This document shows, one piece after another, positions 25,176 through 33,193 of a stretch of 64,000 bases of DNA. Position 1 is the stretch's first letter; every line of letters begins with the position of its first letter. Under the pieces are notes generated by a model. The model worked only from the letters and a program-made list of their open reading frames with translations. It did no database searches and had not been told where the DNA came from. A program made the position numbers and the translations under genes. The stretch comes from CAWCDJ01 sp963794265 (GTDB taxonomy: Bacteria; Acidobacteriota; Terriglobia; Bryobacterales; Bryobacteraceae): assembly GCA_963794265.1 (NCBI GenBank), contig CAWCDJ010000003.1, positions 930,001 through 994,000 on the forward strand, read 5' to 3'.

Positions 25176-26519
25176 ATGTCCAAGCTCACACCAGGCTGGC
25201 AGACTACCAGCATTCTGGAATCGGTGTTCGATCAGCTTTCCGACGCACTGGTCCTGTACGACCCGGAATTTCGCATCACAGGTGTCAATCGAGCCGCCGA
25301 AAAGCTGTTCGGCATGTCCGCCGAAGCCATGTTGGGAAAGCACTGCCAGGAGGTTTTCAAGTGTTCCCTGTGTGAGCCGGGCTGCGGCGTTCTGGTGGGG
25401 CTCAACCAGTCCCCCGCCTCGCCCAACTGCACCGTCCGGCTCCGCACGGGTAACGGCATGGAACGCCTGGTCGTCATGCGCACCAACCAGATGTTCAACG
25501 GCGAAGGCCGGGTTGCCGGTGTCGTGGCCACCATCAAAGACATTACCGAAGAGGCGGCTCCCCAAAAGCGCGAGGTCATCGGCGAATCCGGCGCCATGCG
25601 CGAGGTGATGAACTTCGTGCGCCGCGTGGCTGCCAGCGAAGCCACCACCATCCTGCTCGAAGGCGAAAACGGCACTGGCAAGGATTTGATCGCCAAGACG
25701 CTGCACTATCAGAGCGTGCGGCAGGCCGAACCGTTCATCGCGATCAATTGCGCCGCCATTCCCGAAACCCTCCTCGAGAGTGAGTTGTTCGGCTACGAAA
25801 AGGGCGCATTCACCGACGCGCGCGCCCAAAAACGCGGCATCTTCGAATTAGCCGACAAGGGTACGCTCTTCCTCGACGAGATTGGCGAAATCCCGCTCAT
25901 GCTGCAGGCCAAACTGCTGCGCGTGCTCGAGGATCAGACCTTTCGCCGCCTGGGCGGGCTCAAGGATATCCAACTCGACCTGCGCGTGGTGGCCGCCACC
26001 AACAAGAACCTGCGCGAAGCCGTTAAGGAAGGCGCCTTCCGCCAGGATCTCTACTTCCGCCTCAACGTCATCCAGATTCTGATTCCGCCGCTTCGCGAGC
26101 GCGCCGAAGATATCGTGCCGCTCACGAAATTCTTCATTGAACACTACAACCGCAAGTTCAAACGCAATATCGAAGGGATCACGGACGCCGCCGCCAAGCT
26201 CCTGCTGGCTCACGACTGGCCGGGCAACGTGCGGGAACTGCGCAACGCCATCGAGCGCGCCATGATCCTCGAAGAGTCGGCGCTGATCACGTCGGCCAGC
26301 CTGCCGATCGCCGTCTCCCGCCCGGATGCGGCTCCAATGGTGCTCGGCCCCCAACCCGCGGAGATCCCCACCGACGGTCTCTCGCTCGAAGAAAACGAAC
26401 GCGGATTGTTGGTCAGGGCGCTCGAAAAAACCAGCGGCAACCAGACGCAGGCCGCCCGCCTGCTGCGCGTCACGCGCGACACCCTGCGTTACAAAATGAA
26501 AAAGTTCAATTTGCGCTGA
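25176..26519 (+). CDS. Sigma-54-dependent activator with cysteine-bearing PAS domain
   Basis: 447 residues from ATG 25176. Domain order: PAS (about 10-125), AAA+ sigma-54 activation domain (135-370), Fis-type helix-turn-helix (425-446, NQTQAARLLRVTRDTLRYKM). AAA+ motifs: Walker A GENGTGKD (163-170), sigma-54 contact loop GAFTDA (210-215, a common variant of GAFTGA), Walker B GTLFLDEIGE. The PAS has a cysteine group C57, C63, C66, C70 and C85, close together in HCQEVFKCSLCEPGC, that could hold a metal or form a disulfide. No receiver domain is present, so control is probably by direct sensing. It is divergent from the six-gene multiheme cytochrome operon that has a sigma-54 promoter; it is the natural regulator of that operon. 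Confidence 0.9.
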   Translation: MSKLTPGWQTTSILESVFDQLSDALVLYDPEFRITGVNRAAEKLFGMSAEAMLGKHCQEVFKCSLCEPGCGVLVGLNQSPASPNCTVRLRTGNGMERLVVMRTNQMFNGEGRVAGVVATIKDITEEAAPQKREVIGESGAMREVMNFVRRVAASEATTILLEGENGTGKDLIAKTLHYQSVRQAEPFIAINCAAIPETLLESELFGYEKGAFTDARAQKRGIFELADKGTLFLDEIGEIPLMLQAKLLRVLEDQTFRRLGGLKDIQLDLRVVAATNKNLREAVKEGAFRQDLYFRLNVIQILIPPLRERAEDIVPLTKFFIEHYNRKFKRNIEGITDAAAKLLLAHDWPGNVRELRNAIERAMILEESALITSASLPIAVSRPDAAPMVLGPQPAEIPTDGLSLEENERGLLVRALEKTSGNQTQAARLLRVTRDTLRYKMKKFNLR

Positions 26520-27468
26520 TGGCGGGCACGAACACGACCTGCGGCTGGAGGGGCGCGGTGTCCAGCAGCCAAAGCGGGTCGGAACCCAACTCGTTCAGCC
26601 GGTACACGCTCCCCATGCGGACCAGGGTTTCGGGCGTAGCGTGGCACGGGATCGCCTGCCGGCTGCCGGCGGCCACGTCGAACGAAGCCACGTTGCGGGA
26701 AGCCGCGCTCGCCAGGAAGAGCTTCCTGCCGTCTTGTGAAAAGGCCAGGCCCGCCGGAGACGCCATGCCGGAATCGGGCGCCGCCAGGACTCTGCGGCCG
26801 GTTCCCGCAGCTGCGTCGTCAAAGGCCACGATGCCCGCCCCGGAAGGGTCTACGATGGCCGCCCCGTACGCCCCCGGAGCGAACGCCGCAGCCACCCCGG
26901 CAGCCAGTGTGCGGTGCTCGCCGCCGGCGCCGTACAGCGTCACGGTTCCGCCCGAAGCGCGCAGCAGGTAGGCCCCGTCGTCGCTCAGCGCGTTCGAAAC
27001 CTCGTGCACGGACAGCAGGCGGGAAGGACGGGCGAGGTCCGGGCCGAGATCGATGCTTGCCGAAACCGCGGGAGCGTCCGGGAGCCCGGTCACGATCACC
27101 GCGCGCGTGCCCGAAAACAGGGCCGCAGCCGACCCGGAAGGGCTGAACGTGACGCTCGCGGGCGCCGCAGCCGCGCCGTTGAACGAGCGTTCCGCGGCCG
27201 TGCCCGCATTCAGCCTCAGGAAGTGCAGCGATCCATCCGTCGCTACCGCGACCGCCGAATCCAGTTGCGGCGAAACCCACACCCCGGAGGCGGCAAAACC
27301 GATGTCGATCGGGCTGCCGATCACCGACGCCCCCGGCACGCCGGAGACCGGCCGCAGCGCCTGCGCCGTGCGGTCGAAAACGTACCCCGAAAGCGGCCCC
27401 GCGATCCGCCCCTGCTGCGCCAGAGCCAGTCCGCAAGACAGCGTCAAAAGACCCGTTATGAATCGCAT
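26506..27468 (-). CDS. Exported beta-propeller-like protein
   Basis: 320 residues from ATG 27468 (GAGGTGA upstream; GTG at 27477 would lie across the previous stop). Signal peptide MRFITGLLTLSCGLALAQ. Repeats of strand-turn units are seen, such as SPIDIGFAASGVWVSPQLDS, ASVTFSPSGSAAALFSG and AGLAFSQDGRKLFLASAASR, typical of WD40/YVTN-type propellers. Function unknown; likely a secreted or periplasmic scaffold. Its 3' end overlaps the 3' end of the sigma-54 activator by 14 bp (26506-26519). It follows the Ig-like gene with a 5-bp gap, so they are probably an operon. Confidence 0.65.
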   Translation of the reverse strand: MRFITGLLTLSCGLALAQQGRIAGPLSGYVFDRTAQALRPVSGVPGASVIGSPIDIGFAASGVWVSPQLDSAVAVATDGSLHFLRLNAGTAAERSFNGAAAAPASVTFSPSGSAAALFSGTRAVIVTGLPDAPAVSASIDLGPDLARPSRLLSVHEVSNALSDDGAYLLRASGGTVTLYGAGGEHRTLAAGVAAAFAPGAYGAAIVDPSGAGIVAFDDAAAGTGRRVLAAPDSGMASPAGLAFSQDGRKLFLASAASRNVASFDVAAGSRQAIPCHATPETLVRMGSVYRLNELGSDPLWLLDTAPLQPQVVFVPAISAN

Positions 27469-27473
27469 GGATT

Positions 27474-28055
27474 TCACCTCGGTGGACCTACCGTGCCGGT
27501 GCCCGGCGCCACGGTTACCGGCGCACTGATCGTAGCGGTATTCCCGTTGTTGCCGCCGCGCGTCGCAGCCACGATTCCGCCCGCCGCCGCAGCCCCCGCC
27601 ACGGCCACGATGATCCCGATCACCTTGAGGGATATCCCGGTTGCCGCGGCCGCCCCGGCTGTCCCCGCCACCGCCACGTTGGTCTGGGAAATCGTCATCG
27701 AGGCTGTGCGACCGCTGTGCGAAGCCGTCACCCGAATCTGGAAACGCCCCTTCACCGCGTTGGGCTGGAAACCCCTGGCCACCGCGCGCCCCTGGTTGTC
27801 GGTGATGACTGTAAGGGTGCGAGCACCCTCGGCGAAGGTTCCGCCAGCGCCGTTCGAAGGCAGGGTAAACACCACCGCCGCGCCCGCCACCGGTTTGTGG
27901 TTCTCGTCCTCCACCTGCACCACCGGCTCGCGCGCGGTTCGCTGGCGGATATTGTTGATGGCGCCTTCGCCTTCGACCACCACCAAGTTCAGCCCACCCT
28001 GCGCGCTCAAAGGCAGCGCCATCAGGAAGGCCAGAAAGACCGACAGGAAGCGCAT
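27474..28055 (-). CDS. Exported protein with Ig-like domain and glycine-rich membrane helix
   Basis: 193 residues. Signal peptide MRFLSVFLAFLMALPLSAQ. Residues 40-125 hold an Ig-like/invasin-type fold (PVVQVEDENHKPVAGAAVVF, GTFAEGARTLTVITDNQGRA and GRFQIRVTASHSGRTAS). A hydrophobic segment at about 140-165 (LKVIGIIVAVAGAAAAGGIV) is followed by a Gly/Asn/Thr-rich tail. Possibly anchored at the surface, with the Ig domain outside the cell. Family members with this layout are frequent in acidobacteria. No activity is known. Upstream of the propeller gene. Confidence 0.65.
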   Translation of the reverse strand: MRFLSVFLAFLMALPLSAQGGLNLVVVEGEGAINNIRQRTAREPVVQVEDENHKPVAGAAVVFTLPSNGAGGTFAEGARTLTVITDNQGRAVARGFQPNAVKGRFQIRVTASHSGRTASMTISQTNVAVAGTAGAAAATGISLKVIGIIVAVAGAAAAGGIVAATRGGNNGNTATISAPVTVAPGTGTVGPPR

Positions 28056-28130
28056 GCTACCCTCCGTTAGCTCATTATGCAGTGTAGGACGTGAAAATAC
28101 AAACGGTTGCCGGGCATCCGGGAGCTTTTC

Positions 28131-29561
28131 TCAGCGCCGCAGGGGGTCCTCCACCCAAGGCGGCGTGGCATCGATCAGGCGCCCCAGTTCCGGCTCCACT
28201 TCTTCCATCCGGCACTTCATCTCCCAGGCGATGCCGCGGTAGCTGAAGTGTCCTTTCACTCCGCTGCGCAGGCGCGCGATGTATTCCGCCTCCGCGAAAT
28301 CCATTTTGAACAGGAACCGCGACCGCGCCCCGAACGGCAGCAGATAATGCGCTCCGGGGGGCGGCAGGCGATGCATCGTCTCGAGTGCCTGCCCGATGGC
28401 GGATTCGTAAAGCCGGCCGGCGCCGGCTTCGGCCGCCAGTGCCGGAACGTCGTATCCCAAATTGCCCGAGTAGGCCTGCCGGAATTTCTGGCAGCGGCGG
28501 TGGCGGTGCAGGTCGCGGTAGGCCCCGACGTCGATCACGAAATCGTAAGCGTATAGTCCGCCGCGGAAACCCGCCAGGATTTCGTCCCTGCGGGTGCGCG
28601 AGCCAAGCGCGACGTCCAGCACTTCGGCCCGCTGCCGGGCGCTCCAGCCGCGGGCGATCTCGTAGAGTTCCCGGAACGGGCGATCGGTTACGGGGTAGAG
28701 CAGCGTGGCGGCGATGTCCGCCGGGGTGTCGGCCGGCTTGACCAGGTCCACGCGCGGCGCGGCTTCGCCTGCGGCGGCCGGCAGATTCTGCCCGGCCCAG
28801 AGCGTCAGATCCTCGCGCGAACGCGCGGCATGCTCATCCGGATCCGCATGGCGCGCCAGCGTCGGCGCCAGCGGCTCAGCCGCCGCCTGCGGGTCCCAAA
28901 GGCAATCCGGCTCAGCCGCGCAGGCCCGCGCGATCTCCTCCCCGATGTCCCGCAGTTCTCCGTACCCGGACGCCTTCAGGCGCCGGATCTGCTTTTCCAC
29001 GGTCCGGATGCTGGCAACCTGCCCCACGTTGGTCGGAATGCCCCAGAACAGCAGGTAGCGCGCCACGTCGAAGGCGCGCGCCGCCAGGTTTCGGCGGTAG
29101 GCCTCCGGCTTCATATCCTCGGGCCTGGGCAGCCGTTCGGATAGCAGGTCGAACACCCGCCGGTTGACCTCGGCGTAGGCCGCCAGCAGCGCTTCGCCCG
29201 CCGCCCGGTAAGCCTCGCGGTCCGAAGCTTCAAACTCCGCCGGCGTGATGAATCCGGAGCGCGAGAAATCCTGATACCGGGAGGATTTCGCCTGCCCATC
29301 CCACAGCGGCTCTTCTTCGATTTCGGTCGCCGCCAGTTCCGATACGCCCTCAAAGCACATGACCGTATGGCCCAGGTCGGCGATGGAGGCGTGTCCGTAC
29401 TGGAAGTAGAAGCTCTCGAGGAACTTCTGCGCGTCGTGCGAGCGCACCCAGGCGATCGAGTCGCGGATCGAATCGGGCGACCGGCTATACCGTGCCAGCG
29501 CGAAGGCGCTCTTCTCGGGCGGCATAGGCGCCACGGTGACGACGCGTTTGGTGGGAGTCAA
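28131..29561 (-). CDS. thyX: Two-domain ThyX-like (flavin-dependent thymidylate synthase family) protein
   Basis: 476 residues from TTG 29561 (an ATG at 29525 is the alternative, but the KRVVTVAPMPPEK segment before it looks native). The N-terminal half has QYGHASIADLGHTVMCFEG and SSRYQDFSR, the C-terminal half has LHRHRRCQKFRQAYSG. ThyX enzymes convert dUMP to dTMP with FAD and methylene-tetrahydrofolate. ThyX proteins of 200-300 residues have one domain; this long form has two related halves, and the canonical RHR-x7-S signature is altered here (RHRRCQKFRQAYS; the first half has no RHR). Activity is therefore uncertain. A dUTPase gene is divergent 17 bp away, supporting a role in dTMP supply. 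Confidence 0.8.
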   Translation of the reverse strand: MTPTKRVVTVAPMPPEKSAFALARYSRSPDSIRDSIAWVRSHDAQKFLESFYFQYGHASIADLGHTVMCFEGVSELAATEIEEEPLWDGQAKSSRYQDFSRSGFITPAEFEASDREAYRAAGEALLAAYAEVNRRVFDLLSERLPRPEDMKPEAYRRNLAARAFDVARYLLFWGIPTNVGQVASIRTVEKQIRRLKASGYGELRDIGEEIARACAAEPDCLWDPQAAAEPLAPTLARHADPDEHAARSREDLTLWAGQNLPAAAGEAAPRVDLVKPADTPADIAATLLYPVTDRPFRELYEIARGWSARQRAEVLDVALGSRTRRDEILAGFRGGLYAYDFVIDVGAYRDLHRHRRCQKFRQAYSGNLGYDVPALAAEAGAGRLYESAIGQALETMHRLPPPGAHYLLPFGARSRFLFKMDFAEAEYIARLRSGVKGHFSYRGIAWEMKCRMEEVEPELGRLIDATPPWVEDPLRR

Positions 29562-29564
29562 GCA

Positions 29565-29575
29565 GTTATCATAAC
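29565..29575. promoter_or_regulatory. Palindrome between divergent thyX-like and dut genes
   Basis: GTTAT-C-ATAAC, a perfect 11-bp palindrome midway between the starts at 29561 (minus, TTG) and 29579 (plus, GTG). Position fits a shared operator, but promoters would have to lie inside the coding regions; function unproven. Confidence 0.3.
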
Positions 29576-29578
29576 GGG

Positions 29579-30010
29579 GTGCAGATCCGAATCCAACGAG
29601 TCCATCCCGGCGCCATCCTGCCCGTCTACGCCCACGGCCCCCTGGAGGATGCCGGCATGGACCTGCATGCCGTCGAGACGGTCATGCTCGAACCGGGTGT
29701 CCCGCGCCTCGTCCCCACCGGCCTGGTGCTCGAACTCCCACCCGGATACGAAGCGCAGGTGCGCCCGCGCAGCGGCCTGGCGCTGAAGTACGCCATCAGC
29801 ATGCCCAACGCTCCCGGCACCATAGACCCCGGCTACCGCGGCGAACTCCGCGTCCTGCTCATCAACCTCGGCCGCGAAAACTACACGGTCCACGCCGGCG
29901 ACCGCATCGCCCAGATGATCGTGGCCCGCTACGAAGCGGTGGAGTGGCTGGAGGGTGAGACCGCCGGATCGCTCCGCGGCACCGGCGGTTTCGGATCTTC
30001 CGGGAGATGA
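29579..30010 (+). CDS. dut: dUTP diphosphatase
   Basis: 143 residues from GTG 29579. All five dUTPase motifs are present: DAGMDLHA, PRSGLALKY, GTIDPGYRGEL, GDRIAQMI and the C-terminal RGTGGFGSSG arm. Length and order match the trimeric enzyme. It hydrolyses dUTP to dUMP and pyrophosphate, lowering uracil in DNA and supplying dUMP for ThyX. Divergent from the ThyX-like gene. Confidence 0.95.
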   Translation: MQIRIQRVHPGAILPVYAHGPLEDAGMDLHAVETVMLEPGVPRLVPTGLVLELPPGYEAQVRPRSGLALKYAISMPNAPGTIDPGYRGELRVLLINLGRENYTVHAGDRIAQMIVARYEAVEWLEGETAGSLRGTGGFGSSGR

Positions 30011-30163
30011 GCGCCTCTCCTGAAGAACCGTACGAAACCGTACACTATCTCCAGATCTCCAGCGGCGCAATCGGCGCTCAGGCGAACCGTTCAGCCGCTA
30101 TTTTCCGCAATTCAGGCCTTATTAGCTTGAACCTTTAACCGTGTTCCCTCAAACTGGACGAAA

Positions 30164-33100
30164 ATGGGCATCAATATCGGCCTGGATATAGGGGCCATCT
30201 CTCTCAAGCTTGCCGCGCTCGGCAAGCCCGGCGATTTGCCGGCGCTCGAGGGATTGTGTGCCGCGCACCCGGAGTTTAGCCTCTCGGCGCTCGATGGCCG
30301 GCTGCTGGTGCTCTCCGACTACCGCCGCATCTGCGGCAGCCCGATCCAATCCACATACGACCTGCTGCAGCAGTTTTACGACTCCGTACCCGAGAATCTC
30401 GTGGAAGGCATCCGGGTCACCGGGTCGGGCAGCCGAACCATCGCCAAGGTGCTGGGCCTGTTTTTCGAAAACGAGTTCAAGGCCATCGCCCGGATGATCG
30501 GCACCTGGTACCCCCACATTCGCACGGTTTTCGAAATCGGCGGCGAAAGCTCGAAGTACCTCCGGCTCGAGGGCTCGAACATCGTCGATTACGACCGCTC
30601 CGGCGAATGCGCCGCCGGCACCGGCAGTTTTCTCGACCAGCAGGCGCTGCGTATGCAGTACTCGGTCGAAGAGGTGGGCGGGATTGTCTGCACCGCCGGA
30701 TGCGGCGCCCGGATCGCGGGGCGCTGCTCGGTGTTTGCGAAAAGCGACATGATCCACGCGCAGCAGAAGGGCTACTCCCCGGCCGAGATCCTGCGCGGGC
30801 TGTGCGATGCGGTGGCGCGCAATTTCAAGAGCGCCATCGTCAAGGGGCGGCCGGTGGAAGCGCCCGTCGCGCTGATCGGGGCCGTCTCGCAGAATGCCGG
30901 GGTGACGGGCGCAATCTGCGAGGCGTTCGGCCTTTCCGCCGAGCAGCTTTTCATTCCGCCGGAATATGCCTGGTGCGGAGCCATCGGCACCGCGATCCTT
31001 GAAGCGGAAGAGCCCCGCAAACGCTCGATTCTCGAAATCCACCGCCTGCGGCAGCACGACGCCGAGGAAATCGTTCAGGACACGCACCCGCTCTCGACCG
31101 AGAAGGTGGTTCAGTTGCGCGACCGCGTGCCGGTGTACGTCGCGCCGGCCGGCGATACTAAAATCCCCGCCTACCTGGGGCTGGATATCGGCTCGGTTTC
31201 GACCAACGTGGTGGTGATCGATGAATTCGGCACGGTGATCCACGACGTCTATCTGCGGACCGCCGGCCGGCCCATAGAGGCCGTGCAGCAGGGGCTGGGA
31301 GAGGTCGAGCGGGTCTGGGGCAGCCGGTTACAGGTGCTCGGCGCCGGCACCACCGGTTCGGGCCGCGAACTGATCGCCGAATTCGTGGGCGCCGACGTGG
31401 TGAACGACGAGATCACCGCTCACAAGACCGGCGCGATTCACATCTCGAGTACGCTCGGCGGAGAACCCGTCGACACGATTTTCGAAATCGGCGGGCAGGA
31501 TTCCAAGTTCATCTCGATCGAAAACGGCGTGGTGGTGGATTTTGCCATGAACGAAGCCTGCGCCGCGGGCACCGGTTCGTTCCTCGAAGAGCAGGCCGAA
31601 AAACTCGGCATCAGCATCAAGGGCGAATTCGCGAAACTGGCGCTTGCTTCCGCCGCGCCCACCCGCCTTGGGGAGCGCTGCACCGTCTTCATGGAGCGGG
31701 ACGTCACCGGGTGGATGCACAAGGGCGAGACGGTTCCGAACCTGGTAGCGGGCCTGGCTTACTCCATCGCCCTGAATTACCTGAACCGGGTGGTGCGCGG
31801 CCGCAAGATCGGCAAGGTGATCTATTTCCAGGGCGGCACGGCGTATAACGACGCGGTGACCGCGGCCTTCGCCAGCCTGCTCGGCAGGAAGATCACGGTG
31901 CCGCCGTACAACGGGGTGATGGGCGCGATCGGCATGGCCCTGATCGCGCGCCAGTGGCACCAGGCGACCAGCGCCGCAACCCGTTTCCGCGGCTACGACC
32001 TGGACAAGCTCAAGCTATCGACCCGAGACTTCGTGTGCAAGGCCTGTTCCAACCTCTGCGACATGAAGGAGTTTGTCATCGAAGGACAGAAGAGTTACTG
32101 GGGCGATAAGTGCTCCGATAAGTTCCGTAAGCCCTCGGCCACCGGGCGTAAGCCGGTGATCGACGACTTATTCGCCTACCGCGAGCGGCTGATCGAAGCT
32201 CTTCCGAAGGCCGCCGGAGGACGCTTCCGGATCGGCCTGCCGCGGGCCATGTCGATGATCGACCGCCTGCCGTTCTGGAAGCGCTACTTCGCCGAGCTGG
32301 GCTTCGAAACCGTGCTCTCGCCGGTGACCGATCCGCGGATCTCCGCCGCCGGGATCGATCTCGCCGTGGCCCAGCCGTGCTACCCGATTCAGGTGGCCCA
32401 CGGCCATGTGCAGGCGCTGGTGGAAGCCGGCCTCGATTACATCCTGATCCCCAACATCGCGAATGCCGAGGCCGAAGAGGGCTCCTGCGCCTCGCACTAC
32501 TGCCCCTGGAACCAGACGCTGCCCTGGGTGCTGCGCTCGGTGCCCGTGCTCGAGCCGCACCAGCACAAGTTTCTCATCCCCACGCTGCACTTCCAACTGG
32601 GCCCCGTGCAGGTGAAGAAGGGGCTGGCCGAGACCATGCGCCGGCTCGGGGTGACGCGGCGCGCGAGCGACCGCGCGGTGGACGCCGCCTACGCCCAGCA
32701 GCGCGAGTTTCAAGCCAGGCTGCTCGATGCCGGACGCCGGGCGCTGGCCGTGCTCGAGCAGACCGGCGAGCCGGGGCTGGTGCTGGCCGGCCGCGGTTAC
32801 AACATTTATGACCGCGGCGTGAATTGCGACATCCCGCGCAAACTGCGCCATCGTTACGGCGCCAACGTGATCCCGCTCGATTTTCTGGTGACGGGCCGGG
32901 AAGCCGTCGGCGCGCTGCACGATAACATGTACTGGGCCTCCGGCCGCAAGATACTGGAAGCGGCCCGCATCGCCGCCGAGAAGCCCAACCTGCACCTGGT
33001 CTACATCACCAACTTCAAGTGCGGGCCGGACTCCTACATCAAGCACTTCGCGCGCGAGGCGGCCGGCGCGCCCCTGCTGATCCTCCAGTTCGACGGCCAC

Positions 33101-33193
33101 GGCAACGACGCCGGATACATGACGCGCTGCGAGGCTTACCTCGATAGCAAAGGAATTCTACGATGCTACCAACAGCCGACCAGCATCCACTGA
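30164..33193 (+). CDS. BadF/BadG/HgdC-type acyl-CoA dehydratase activase, tandem fused
   Basis: 1009 residues. Two activase (ASKHA ATPase) modules: the first begins NIGLDIGAISLKLAALG, with GECAAGTGSFLDQQA and the Fe-S cysteine region CTAGCGARIAGRCSVFAKSD; the second begins LGLDIGSVSTNVVVIDEFG with NEACAAGTGSFLEEQAEKLG. A DUF2229-like part follows, with SNLCDMKEFVIEGQKSY and many cysteines (CASHYCPWN). In this family the activase module drives ATP-dependent electron transfer into a 2-hydroxyacyl-CoA dehydratase or benzoyl-CoA-reductase-like 4Fe-4S subunit. Overlaps the next gene by 31 bases. Weak binding site (GGACG). The fusion of two activases is known in this family; the substrate is unknown. 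Confidence 0.8.
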   Translation: MGINIGLDIGAISLKLAALGKPGDLPALEGLCAAHPEFSLSALDGRLLVLSDYRRICGSPIQSTYDLLQQFYDSVPENLVEGIRVTGSGSRTIAKVLGLFFENEFKAIARMIGTWYPHIRTVFEIGGESSKYLRLEGSNIVDYDRSGECAAGTGSFLDQQALRMQYSVEEVGGIVCTAGCGARIAGRCSVFAKSDMIHAQQKGYSPAEILRGLCDAVARNFKSAIVKGRPVEAPVALIGAVSQNAGVTGAICEAFGLSAEQLFIPPEYAWCGAIGTAILEAEEPRKRSILEIHRLRQHDAEEIVQDTHPLSTEKVVQLRDRVPVYVAPAGDTKIPAYLGLDIGSVSTNVVVIDEFGTVIHDVYLRTAGRPIEAVQQGLGEVERVWGSRLQVLGAGTTGSGRELIAEFVGADVVNDEITAHKTGAIHISSTLGGEPVDTIFEIGGQDSKFISIENGVVVDFAMNEACAAGTGSFLEEQAEKLGISIKGEFAKLALASAAPTRLGERCTVFMERDVTGWMHKGETVPNLVAGLAYSIALNYLNRVVRGRKIGKVIYFQGGTAYNDAVTAAFASLLGRKITVPPYNGVMGAIGMALIARQWHQATSAATRFRGYDLDKLKLSTRDFVCKACSNLCDMKEFVIEGQKSYWGDKCSDKFRKPSATGRKPVIDDLFAYRERLIEALPKAAGGRFRIGLPRAMSMIDRLPFWKRYFAELGFETVLSPVTDPRISAAGIDLAVAQPCYPIQVAHGHVQALVEAGLDYILIPNIANAEAEEGSCASHYCPWNQTLPWVLRSVPVLEPHQHKFLIPTLHFQLGPVQVKKGLAETMRRLGVTRRASDRAVDAAYAQQREFQARLLDAGRRALAVLEQTGEPGLVLAGRGYNIYDRGVNCDIPRKLRHRYGANVIPLDFLVTGREAVGALHDNMYWASGRKILEAARIAAEKPNLHLVYITNFKCGPDSYIKHFAREAAGAPLLILQFDGHGNDAGYMTRCEAYLDSKGILRCYQQPTSIH

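Noticed and set aside
25794..25820. GAFTDA in place of GAFTGA as a sign of an inactive activator
   Set aside because: The GAFTDA form is common in working sigma-54 activators, and the Walker motifs are intact.
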